A stretch of DNA of 35,492 nucleotides from Iamia sp052038315 (GTDB lineage Bacteria > Actinomycetota > Acidimicrobiia > Acidimicrobiales > Iamiaceae). Below the pieces are notes generated by a model. It saw only the letters and a list, made by a program, of their open reading frames with translations, made no database searches and had not been told where the DNA came from. The DNA is taken from the NCBI GenBank assembly GCA_052038315.1, contig JBQGCF010000126.1, forward strand, positions 1 through 35,492. The letters run 5' to 3'. Each line of letters opens with the position of its first letter. Positions within the stretch are counted from its first letter, which is position 1. Shown piece after piece: positions 1-7,335 of the stretch. Both the position numbers and the translations under genes were made by a program.

Positions 1-590
1 ACACCTGGGGCGGGATAGTGACCGACCTCGACGTCGCCTCGACGCTCCCCGGCCTGGGGGCCGCCGGGGAGTCGAGCTTCACCGTCGTCCTCGTCGCCAA
101 CCGGCTGGCGTCCAACTCGCTGCTGGAGGGGATGGTGTTCGGGCCCCGGGCCGTCGAGGCCATCGAGCGGGGCGTCGCCGCGCCCGCCGCCACCGGCGCG
201 ATGCGGGCGGTGCTGGACCCGGACGCAGCCGCCCGGCCCGGCGTCATCGGCGGCGTCCCCCTCGCCCGCCCGGAGGCCCCGGCCCCGGCGCCGGGGGGCA
301 CGGTGGACTGGCCGACGCTGCGAGCGGACCTCCAGCGGGCGATGACCGTCGGCGCCGGCGTCATCCGCGACGCCGCCTCGCTCGACGGCGCCGAGAAGGT
401 CGCCACCGACGCCGCGTCCCTCGCCGCCGACCCCTCCTCGGTCGCCGCCCACGAGGTCGCCAACCTGGCCACCGTCGCCCGCGCCCTCACCGCCGCAGCG
501 CGGGCCCGGACCGAGACCCGCCGCGCCCACGCCCGCCGCGACCACCCCACCACGGACCCCAACCACCGCCACCGCCTCGTCCTGACCTAG
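1..590 (+). CDS. nadB: L-aspartate oxidase, C-terminal part (5' end outside window)
   Basis: NadB oxidises L-aspartate to iminoaspartate with FAD, the first step of de novo NAD synthesis in the cytoplasm. The frame is open to the window edge and reads TWGGIVTDLD, then PGLGAAGE (FAD-contacting Gly-Glu), then ANRLASNSLLEG, the hallmark of the NadB/SdhA flavoprotein fold. The C-terminal helical domain follows and ends in a basic tail with TETRRAH. The GTG at position 18 lies inside the conserved domain and is not the start. One oddity is that the segment before ANRLASNS reads FTVVLV where the family has CTGVHG, so a conserved Gly-x-His-Gly is lost. No frameshift is visible. The gene converges on the transporter operon over a hairpin at 613-661. 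Family assignment is very likely; activity is less certain because of the substitutions. Confidence 0.88.
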   Translation, partial: TWGGIVTDLDVASTLPGLGAAGESSFTVVLVANRLASNSLLEGMVFGPRAVEAIERGVAAPAATGAMRAVLDPDAAARPGVIGGVPLARPEAPAPAPGGTVDWPTLRADLQRAMTVGAGVIRDAASLDGAEKVATDAASLAADPSSVAAHEVANLATVARALTAAARARTETRRAHARRDHPTTDPNHRHRLVLT

Positions 591-606
591 GTCCCGACGC
601 CCCGCC

Positions 607-673
607 CCTCCCGAACCTTGTACGCGATCTACCTGTGAGAGGTAGATCGCGTACAAAGTTCAGGGACGGGAGG
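607..673. terminator. Long hairpin between convergent operons (bidirectional terminator candidate)
   Basis: A perfect 17-bp inverted repeat, TTGTACGCGATCTACCT at 618-634 and its complement at 640-656, flanks the 5-base loop GTGAG. After one mismatch (617/657) four more pairs, GAAC 613-616 with GTTC 658-661, extend the stem. CCTCCC at 607-612 can pair with GGGAGG at 668-673 across a bulge. It lies 23 bp after the nadB stop and 30 bp from the stop of the minus-strand transporter gene, so it can serve both. There is no clear U tract, as is common in high-GC actinobacteria. Confidence 0.72.
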
Positions 674-690
674 GCTCGGGGTGGGGCGGG

Positions 691-3537
691 TCAGGTGTCG
701 GAGCGGGCGATGGCTCGGTCGTCGGTGCCGAGGTAGCTGGCGATGACCCTCGGGTCGGCGCGGACCGTCTCGGGGGGACCGTCGGCGATGACCCGGCCGG
801 CCTCGAGGCACACCAGGCGGTCGCTGATGCCGACGATGAAGGGCATGTCGTGCTCGATCACGACGAGGCCGGCATCGAGCTCCCGGCGCACCTCCAGCAC
901 GAGCGGGCCGAGGGCCTCGGTCTCCCGCTGGGCGACGCCGGCGGTCGGCTCGTCGAGGCACAGCACCCGCGCCTGCAACCCCAGGAGGCACGCCAGCTCG
1001 ACGATGCGCCGGGTGCCGGTGGACAGCTCGACGACCTGGCGGTCGGCGTAGCGGCCCAGCCCGCAGAAGGTGATCAGCTCGTCGGCCTCGGCCCGCCGGG
1101 CCCGCTCCTCGCGCACCGCCCCCGGCCACGCCACCGCGGAGGCCACCAGCCCCGTCCGGCCGGCCGACTCCAGGGCGACGAGGAGCGTCTCCCGCACCGT
1201 CAGCTCGGGGAACAGCAGCGCCGCCTGGAAGGTGCGCCCGAGGCCGAGCCGGGCCCGCTGCTCGGCCCGCATCCCGGTGACGTCCCGCCCCAGCAGCGAG
1301 ACGCTGCCCGACGCCGGGACGAAGCCGCCGACCGCGTCCATCAGGGTCGACTTGCCGGCCCCGTTGGCGCCGATCAGCCCGAGCACCTCGCCCGGCCGCA
1401 GCGCCAGGGTCACCCCGTCGACCGCCCGGATGCCGCCGAAGGACACGGCCAGGTCGGTCACCGCCAGCAGGTCGACGTCGTCCGGCACCGGGACGACCGA
1501 CGGCCGGGCGACCAGGCCCACGGCCGATCGAGACGAGGACCCAGCACCGACAGGTGCATCGGGGCGACGGGCGGCCGCCCACGTCAGCAGCGCGGTCCGG
1601 GCCTGCTGGCCGATCGAGGCGAACCCGCCGGGCACGTACAGCAGCAGCACCAGCAGGCCGACGTTGGAGGCGAACAGCGGGAGCACGTCGTTGTCGGGGA
1701 AGAAGGCGGGCAGCCCGATCACCCACAGCGATCCGAGCAGCGGCCCGACGAGCGATCCCAGCCCGCCGATCACGACGATGCCGACGAGCGTCAGCGAGTC
1801 CTGCACGGTGAAGAAGCGCTCGGAGAACGGCACCGAGCTGACGGCGCCGGCGAGGAGCCCGCCGCCCAGCCCGGCCAGCCCGCCGGCCAGGGCGAAGGTC
1901 CGCACAGTGACCCGGCTGGGGGAGAGGGTCGACGCCGCCGCCGAGCGGGGGTTGTCCCGCACGGCCAGGATCGTCCGGCCCACGCCGCCACGCCGGATCC
2001 GGGCCAGCACCAGCACGACCACGGCCAGCACCGCCAGCACGACGACGTAGTACGTGCGGGGCGAGTCGAGCGACAGGCCGAGCAGCGATCCCCGGGGGAA
2101 GGCCACCGACCCGGTGGCCCCGCCGGACAGGATCGGCCGCCGGTACAGGTACTGGCTGGCGGCGATGGCGAAGGCGAAGGTCGAGACGCCGAGCAGCATC
2201 CCCCGCACCCGCAGCGCGCCCAGCCCCACCAGCGCGGCGGCCAGCGCGGCCACCAGGGCGCCGAGCAGCACGGCGAGGCCGAACGGCACCCGGGACAGCT
2301 CCAGCACCCACAGGTCGGCGCCCTGGTGGACGTCGACCCGCACGCCCCGGGCGAAGGCGGCGGCGGACAGGGCGCCCACGCCGGCGTAGGCCATCTGCCC
2401 GAGCGACGGCTGCCCGCCCCACCCGGTCAGCACCACCAGCGACGTCCCGCAGATCGCCAGGGCCAGGATGATCGTGTAGAGCTGCAGCCGCGACGGGGTG
2501 TCGATCACCACCGGCACGAGGGCGGCGACGGCGAACAGCCCGCCGACCGCCAGGCCGCTCAGGTTGCGGGCCCACCACACGTCGGCCAGGGCCGCCGGCA
2601 CCGGCGTGGACGAGGTGGCGAAGGAGAAGCGCCCGCCCTCGACCTCCGGGTCCCGCCGGGTCTGGGTCCACACCGCGCCGAGGACGACGACGAAGAGGAT
2701 CAGGTCGATCAGCCCCGGTGTGGTCAGGAAGTTGAACCGGACGACGGCCTCGACGACGCCCAGGCCGACGCCCGCGGCCAGCGCCCGGGGGAAGGACCGT
2801 CGCCCGGCCAGCAGGAAGGCGGCCAGGGCCCTGACCATCGTCGCCGGCCCCAGGTCGACCAGCCCGGTGACCGAGCCGGACTGGCCCGACGCCAGCACGA
2901 TCGACAGCGTCGACAGCAGGCCGGCGGTCGCCCAGGCGAAGGTCGACACCCACTTCGGGTTGACGCCGTTGGTGCGGGCCAGCCGGGGGTTGTCGGCCGA
3001 GGCCAGCACCGCCTTGCCGGCGATCGTGCGACCCAGGAACCAGGCCAGGGCCACCGCCACGAGCGGGACGACGACGAGGATCGTGGCCTGGGCGCCCGAG
3101 ACCCGCACCCCGGCGACGTCGTCCCACGTCCGGCCGACGGCGAGGGGGTAGCGGGCGCCGACGGCGACGTCGGGTCGGGGCAGCGACCGGGTGACGGCCG
3201 TCGACAGCCCGGCCACGCCGATGGTGGCGACCAGCACGATCACCCGGGGCGCGGCGAACAGCCGGCGCACGACGGCCAGCTCGACCACCGCGCCGTAGGC
3301 CGCGCCCAGCAGCAGCACCAGGGCCACGGCCAGCCAGAAGGGCACGTCGTAGGACAGCACGAGGAGGGCCAGCACCGAGGCGCCGACGACGCCCATGGCC
3401 CCCACGGCGAAGTTGATGACGCGCGAGGCCCGGTCGACGAGCACCACGCCGAGGGCGATCAGCCCGATGACCAGGCCGTTGACCACGCCGTCGAACACGA
3501 GCTGGGTGGTGATCCACGTCGCCAGCACGTCAGCCAC
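691..3537 (-). CDS. LivH-LivM-LivG triple fusion, branched-chain amino acid type ABC transporter
   Basis: One 948-residue polypeptide carries both permeases and one ATPase of a HAAT-family (Liv) importer. A LivH-like permease covers about residues 1-300 (GLVIGLIALGVVLV, RVINFAVGAMG). A LivM-like permease covers about 325-660 and contains GWGGQPSLGQMAYAGVGA. A LivG-like ATPase covers 690-948 with Walker A GANGAGKST (723-731), signature LSTGT (838-842), Walker B LCLDE (860-864) and switch His 896. These are normally three separate genes. The GTG start overlaps the stop of the upstream MFS-LivF gene by 8 bp. A second GTG three codons in (3528) sits about 8 nt after GAGGGG and has better ribosome-site spacing. 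LivG and the permeases are fused here, while LivF is fused to a different protein. Substrate is unknown; this transporter class carries amino acids, amides, urea and some aromatic acids. Confidence 0.9.
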   Translation of the reverse strand: MADVLATWITTQLVFDGVVNGLVIGLIALGVVLVDRASRVINFAVGAMGVVGASVLALLVLSYDVPFWLAVALVLLLGAAYGAVVELAVVRRLFAAPRVIVLVATIGVAGLSTAVTRSLPRPDVAVGARYPLAVGRTWDDVAGVRVSGAQATILVVVPLVAVALAWFLGRTIAGKAVLASADNPRLARTNGVNPKWVSTFAWATAGLLSTLSIVLASGQSGSVTGLVDLGPATMVRALAAFLLAGRRSFPRALAAGVGLGVVEAVVRFNFLTTPGLIDLILFVVVLGAVWTQTRRDPEVEGGRFSFATSSTPVPAALADVWWARNLSGLAVGGLFAVAALVPVVIDTPSRLQLYTIILALAICGTSLVVLTGWGGQPSLGQMAYAGVGALSAAAFARGVRVDVHQGADLWVLELSRVPFGLAVLLGALVAALAAALVGLGALRVRGMLLGVSTFAFAIAASQYLYRRPILSGGATGSVAFPRGSLLGLSLDSPRTYYVVVLAVLAVVVLVLARIRRGGVGRTILAVRDNPRSAAASTLSPSRVTVRTFALAGGLAGLGGGLLAGAVSSVPFSERFFTVQDSLTLVGIVVIGGLGSLVGPLLGSLWVIGLPAFFPDNDVLPLFASNVGLLVLLLYVPGGFASIGQQARTALLTWAAARRPDAPVGAGSSSRSAVGLVARPSVVPVPDDVDLLAVTDLAVSFGGIRAVDGVTLALRPGEVLGLIGANGAGKSTLMDAVGGFVPASGSVSLLGRDVTGMRAEQRARLGLGRTFQAALLFPELTVRETLLVALESAGRTGLVASAVAWPGAVREERARRAEADELITFCGLGRYADRQVVELSTGTRRIVELACLLGLQARVLCLDEPTAGVAQRETEALGPLVLEVRRELDAGLVVIEHDMPFIVGISDRLVCLEAGRVIADGPPETVRADPRVIASYLGTDDRAIARSDT

Positions 3538-5731
3538 CCCCCTCGGCGCCGAGGAACACGGCCCGGGCCAGGTCGTCCCGCGAGGCCAGCTCGGCGCTGG
3601 GCCCCTCGAACCGCACCTGGCCCTTCTCCAGGAACACGGCCCGGTCGGACACGGCCAGGGCCACGTTGAGCGACTGCTCGACGATCACCATCGTCTGGCC
3701 CTCGGCCCGCAACCGGTCGATCACGGCCAGCAGGTCGGCCACCATCACCGGCGAGAGGCCGAGCGACAGCTCGTCGATGATCAGCACGTCGGGCTCGTGG
3801 AGCAGCGTCATGGCCAGGCCGAGCTGCTGCTGCTGGCCGCCGGACAGCGACCCGGCCCGCTGGTCGAGCCGCCCCCGGACGTCCGGGAACAGGTCGAGCA
3901 CCCGCTCCCGCCGTTCCCGGGCCCGCGCCCGGTCGGACCGGAGCAGGATCCCGGCCACCTCGAGGTTGTCGGCCACGGTGAGGGCCGGGAAGGTCGCCTT
4001 GCCGCCGGCCAGCGAGTGGATGCCGAGCCGGGCCCGCTGCTCGGGCGAGGTGAAGGTGATCGTCCGGCCGTGGTGGCGGACCACCCCACGGGACGGCGTC
4101 TGCAGGCCGGTGATCACGTCGAGCAGGGTCGACTTGCCGGCGCCGTTGGTGCCGAGGAGGGCCAGCACCTCACCCCTCCGCACCTCGAAGCCGACGTCGA
4201 ACAGCACCTGCACCGGCCCGTACGAGAAGTCGATCCCGCTGACCTGGAGGGCGGGGACGGCGGCGGGGTCGTCGGCCTGGCGACCGTGCTCGGCCTGCTC
4301 CTCCTCCAGCTCGGCGACGAGGAGGGCGAGGTCGTCGTGGACGAAGGCGGCGCTGCGCAGGATCAGCAGGCCGCCGACGATCGCCGCCGGGATCAGCACG
4401 ACGAGGATCGACGTCCGGGGGCCGAAGCTGTTGGTGAGCGGCAGGGTGATGATCGACCCGCCCATGGCCCCGATGCAGAAGAGGTAGATCGCCGTGAGCG
4501 AGAGCCCCAGGCCCCGCAGCCGGTAGGGCACGACCGACTGGATCAGCGGCCCGGTCAGGATGAAGGCCGACACCAGCAGCGCCCCCGACACCGCCCCGAC
4601 GGCGGCGAAGAGCACCACGTTGGGCATGGCGAACTGGATGGGCGCCAGCACCGCCACCGGCAGGACGAGCAGCCCGACGAGGCGGAGGGCCCGGGCCGGA
4701 TCGGACCGGAAGGAGCGATCGTAGAAGCGGCCCACGAAGGGCAGGACGAGCAGCCCGGCCAGGCTCGAAGCGGTGGTGACCGCGCCCCGCCCGACCGTGC
4801 CCGTGCCGAAGCGGTCCTCCAGGTAGAGGTTGCTCAGCACCGGCACCATCAGGATGCCGAAGCCGAGGGCCGAGAAGCCGAGGATCACCGTGCGCAGGGT
4901 CCGGATCCGGCCGAGCCGGGCGAAGGCTGCCTCCATCGAGATGGGAGCGGCCTCGACCTCGACGGCCTCGGCGGTGCCCACCGCGCCCTGCTTCTCCCAG
5001 CGGCCCCGCACCGGCTCGCGCAGGAACAGGGCCCACACGGCGATGACCGACACGGGCAGCGACAGGAGCAGGAACGGCCAGCGCCAGCCCTCGTCGCCCC
5101 CGGCGGCGGCGGCGATCCCGCCGACGAGCAGCGGGCTGATGGCCGACAGGACGCGCCCGAACACCGCGGTGGTCGCCGAGATCCGGCCCCGGACGCCGAT
5201 GGGGTAGGTGTCGGCCAGCAGCGAGCCGTGGACCGGCAGCGAGGTCGACGTGGCGATGCCGGCGCCGAAGCGGGCGCAGAAGAAGACGAAGGCGTTGGGC
5301 GCCAGCCCGGAGGCGAAGACCGCCAGCCCGAAGCCGATGCCGGCCAGCCCGACCAGCGGGCCCCGGCGGCGGACCCGGTCGGCCAGCCAGCCCATGGGCA
5401 CGGCACCGAGGGCGATGAATGCGCCGGCGGCCGCGGTCAGGGCCGTGATCGTGCCGTCGGACAGCCCGAAGGAGTCACGGATGTCGGGGGCCAGCACCGA
5501 GAGCCCGGCCGACTCCAGCTGGTCGACCCCGCCGAGCAGCAGCAGGACCCAGAACGCCTTGGGCCCACCGGCCCGCAGCCCGTCGGCCAGCGACATCTCC
5601 TCCTCGCCCGCCCCCGGTGGCGCGGTGGGTCCTCCGGCGCTCGACGCAGTGGCCGGCGCATCGTCCTCCTCGACGATGACCGCCCCGGCCAGCCCCGCCA
5701 GCCCGCCTCGCCCCCCGTCCGGAGGGGTCAC
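3530..5731 (-). CDS. MFS transporter fused to LivF-type ABC ATPase
   Basis: The protein has 733 residues. Residues 1-56 are a Gly/Pro/acidic N-terminus. Residues 57-462 form a 12-helix major facilitator domain with motif A GWLADRVRRRG (114-124) after helix 2 and a long central loop (about 240-280). Residues 463-494 are an acidic linker. Residues 495-733 are a complete LivF-like ATPase with Walker A GTNGAGKST (527-535), signature LSGGQ (629-633), Walker B IIDE (651-654), and Gln at the switch position (VEQ, 684-686), as is usual for LivF. The frame is continuous with no stop between domains. The GTG at 5731 has no ribosome site; ATG at 5596 directly follows GAGGAGGAG and would give 688 residues, still including the whole MFS domain. 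The gene lies between the binding-protein gene and the LivHMG fusion, so its ATPase probably completes that importer. The role of the MFS half is unknown. Confidence 0.88.
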   Translation of the reverse strand: MTPPDGGRGGLAGLAGAVIVEEDDAPATASSAGGPTAPPGAGEEEMSLADGLRAGGPKAFWVLLLLGGVDQLESAGLSVLAPDIRDSFGLSDGTITALTAAAGAFIALGAVPMGWLADRVRRRGPLVGLAGIGFGLAVFASGLAPNAFVFFCARFGAGIATSTSLPVHGSLLADTYPIGVRGRISATTAVFGRVLSAISPLLVGGIAAAAGGDEGWRWPFLLLSLPVSVIAVWALFLREPVRGRWEKQGAVGTAEAVEVEAAPISMEAAFARLGRIRTLRTVILGFSALGFGILMVPVLSNLYLEDRFGTGTVGRGAVTTASSLAGLLVLPFVGRFYDRSFRSDPARALRLVGLLVLPVAVLAPIQFAMPNVVLFAAVGAVSGALLVSAFILTGPLIQSVVPYRLRGLGLSLTAIYLFCIGAMGGSIITLPLTNSFGPRTSILVVLIPAAIVGGLLILRSAAFVHDDLALLVAELEEEQAEHGRQADDPAAVPALQVSGIDFSYGPVQVLFDVGFEVRRGEVLALLGTNGAGKSTLLDVITGLQTPSRGVVRHHGRTITFTSPEQRARLGIHSLAGGKATFPALTVADNLEVAGILLRSDRARARERRERVLDLFPDVRGRLDQRAGSLSGGQQQQLGLAMTLLHEPDVLIIDELSLGLSPVMVADLLAVIDRLRAEGQTMVIVEQSLNVALAVSDRAVFLEKGQVRFEGPSAELASRDDLARAVFLGAEGGG

Positions 5732-5774
5732 GACGTGGCCGGCCGTGCCGGCGCCGTCTTCCCGGCCCAGCCCT

Positions 5775-5847
5775 GCCGGGCGGCAGCCCCGACGGCGGCC
5801 GAGCGCTGCGCCCGCCCGAGCCGGCGAGCGCAGCGAGCTTCGGCGGG
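5775..5847. repeat. Composite intergenic repeat, copy 1
   Basis: Block A (5775-5792, 18 bp) and block B (5815-5847, 33 bp) are identical to 27284-27301 and 27323-27355. The 22-bp spacer here and the 21-bp spacer there are not conserved. Block B contains GAGCGCAGCGAG flanked by GCCG and CGGC, an imperfect dyad. It begins about 44 bp beyond the stop codon of the minus-strand binding-protein gene, in the gap before the MFS-LivF gene. It may be an RNA hairpin, a processing site or a REP-like element. Confidence 0.75.
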
Positions 5848-5891
5848 GTTGGGGCGACCGGCCTCACGGCCGATGTCCGGACGGATCGGGA

Positions 5892-7256
5892 TCAACTGGC
5901 TTCTGCCTCGATCGGCGATCCGGTCAGGACGAAGGTCGCAGCGTCGGGGTCGAAGGTGTAGGCGCCGATGGTGTCGCCGGCGCTCCACTTGGTGTCGCTC
6001 AGCGAGGAGAAGGGGAAGCCGGGGAGGTGGTCGTCGCCGATGGCGGCCACGCCCTCGGCCCAGGTCTGGGCGGTGAGGTCGGCGCCGGCGGCCTCGACGC
6101 CCCGGCGGAACATCGTCCACGCCGTGCACACGTTGGCCAGCCCGGCCAGCTCCGTCCGCGTGGCGACCTCCACGTCGAGGGGTTCCGCCGGGTCGGAGGC
6201 GTTGTACTCGTCGATGCAGGTCATGACGTCCTCGTCGGCCAGCAGCTCGTCCTTGGCCGGCACGTACGGCGCCACGACCAGGGTCTGGGCCAGGATGGCC
6301 GGATCGATCTCCGTCTCGTCGATCACCTCCTCGCTCAGCGCCTGCTGGGTCGTCACGAGGATGCGGTCGGGGGTCCAGCCCTTGCGCTGGAAGCCGCCCA
6401 TCGGGTCGGCGAAGTTCGAGACGTTGAGGAAGACCTCGACCCCGGCGGAGCGGTGGCGCTCGACGATCGTGTCGATGGCCTGGTCGGTGGCGGCCTCGTC
6501 GGCCCCACCGGTCGACCCGGCGGCGATGTCGTCGAGGGCGGTCTCGACGACGGGCTCGACCCCCGCCTCCTCCAGCGCCGGCTTGACCACCTCGTCCACG
6601 ATGGCCTGGTCGCGGGCCTGGTAGTAGAGCCCGACGTTCCCCTCCAGCTCGCCCCGCTCGGCCATGGCCGCGATCGAGGCGGCCCGCTGGCGGTCGTCGG
6701 CCATCTCGACGGCGAAGAAGGGGCCCTTGCTGCGGCTCTGGCGCTCGGGGGAGAGGCCGTAGAGCCCGACGTAGGGGAGGGCGTGGGTCTCGGTGATGCA
6801 GAGGGACGTATCGCCGCTCAGCTGGCCGATGATGGCGAAGACCTCCTCGTCCTCGGCCAGGGCGGTGCAGGCCGTCTCGGCCTCGGCGTCGTTGATCGGG
6901 AGGTAGGGCTGGAACACCAGCTCGACCTGGCGATCGCCGAAGGCGCCGGCCGCGTTGGCGCTGTCGATCCAGGCCTGGATGAGGGTCGACGGGTCGATCA
7001 TCTCGATGTCGACGCCCTGGGCCTGCAGCTCGGCCGCGTTGATCAGGGCGGCGCCGAGGCGGATCGTGTCGTCGGTGACGCCCTGGGTCACGGCGTCGGG
7101 GAAGCCGGCCTCGGCCTGCTCGGTGGGGGTCGAGCCGTCACGGCCCTCCCGGACGGCGTCGGCGTCCTCGCCCTCGACCTTGGTGACGCTGCACCCGGCG
7201 GCGAGGGCGAGGACCAGGACGGCCGCGCCGGCGCGGCGGTGGAGTGACGTGCGCAT
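5892..7256 (-). CDS. Lipoprotein substrate-binding protein of Liv-type ABC importer
   Basis: The 454-residue protein has a lipoprotein signal: MRTSLHRR, a hydrophobic core, then LAAGC with the lipidated Cys at position 22. The mature part is a type I periplasmic-binding fold (peripla_BP_6/Leu-Ile-Val class), with VTDDTIRLGA at its start and VFAIIGQLSGD in the middle. The ATG at 7256 is chosen because it directly precedes the signal peptide and AGGGGG lies 5 nt upstream; the open frame further upstream is not protein-like. The gene is first in the minus-strand operon with the MFS-LivF and LivHMG fusions and should deliver substrate to them. A promoter candidate lies at 7296-7323. The ligand cannot be told from the sequence. 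The divergent rhamnosidase hints at a plant-derived or rhamnosylated compound, but this is inference. Confidence 0.88.
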   Translation of the reverse strand: MRTSLHRRAGAAVLVLALAAGCSVTKVEGEDADAVREGRDGSTPTEQAEAGFPDAVTQGVTDDTIRLGAALINAAELQAQGVDIEMIDPSTLIQAWIDSANAAGAFGDRQVELVFQPYLPINDAEAETACTALAEDEEVFAIIGQLSGDTSLCITETHALPYVGLYGLSPERQSRSKGPFFAVEMADDRQRAASIAAMAERGELEGNVGLYYQARDQAIVDEVVKPALEEAGVEPVVETALDDIAAGSTGGADEAATDQAIDTIVERHRSAGVEVFLNVSNFADPMGGFQRKGWTPDRILVTTQQALSEEVIDETEIDPAILAQTLVVAPYVPAKDELLADEDVMTCIDEYNASDPAEPLDVEVATRTELAGLANVCTAWTMFRRGVEAAGADLTAQTWAEGVAAIGDDHLPGFPFSSLSDTKWSAGDTIGAYTFDPDAATFVLTGSPIEAEAS

Positions 7257-7295
7257 GGGACCCCCTGGTCGCTTCGGCGTGCGCGAACTTGTGAC

Positions 7296-7323
7296 ATCAT
7301 ACATATCCGAACACTGACACCAA
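7296..7323 (-). promoter_or_regulatory. Promoter candidate for the transporter operon in an AT-rich divergent region
   Basis: Read on the minus strand, TTGGTG (7323-7318) is followed after 16 bp by TATGAT (7301-7296), a 5/6 match to the -10 consensus, with a leader of roughly 35 nt to the ATG at 7256. The stretch from about 7285 to 7310 is markedly AT-rich for this genome and also contains an imperfect TGT-N8-ACA motif that could bind a regulator. The plus-strand rhamnosidase gene starts at 7336, so both transcripts must start here. Confidence 0.5.
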
Positions 7324-7335
7324 GGGGAACGCGAG

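Noticed and set aside
18..590. A complete gene starting at GTG 18
   Set aside because: The codons before 18 (TWGGI) continue the NadB family alignment, so the gene is cut by the window edge, not started there.
850..3669. Long plus-strand open frame (939 codons) opposite the LivHMG gene
   Set aside because: It is an antisense shadow: Gln/His/Gly/Pro-rich with no domains, produced by strong GC3 bias of the real minus-strand gene. The same holds for the other long opposite-strand frames, such as 3395-6076, 7297-9597, 13876-16677 and 15887-17992.
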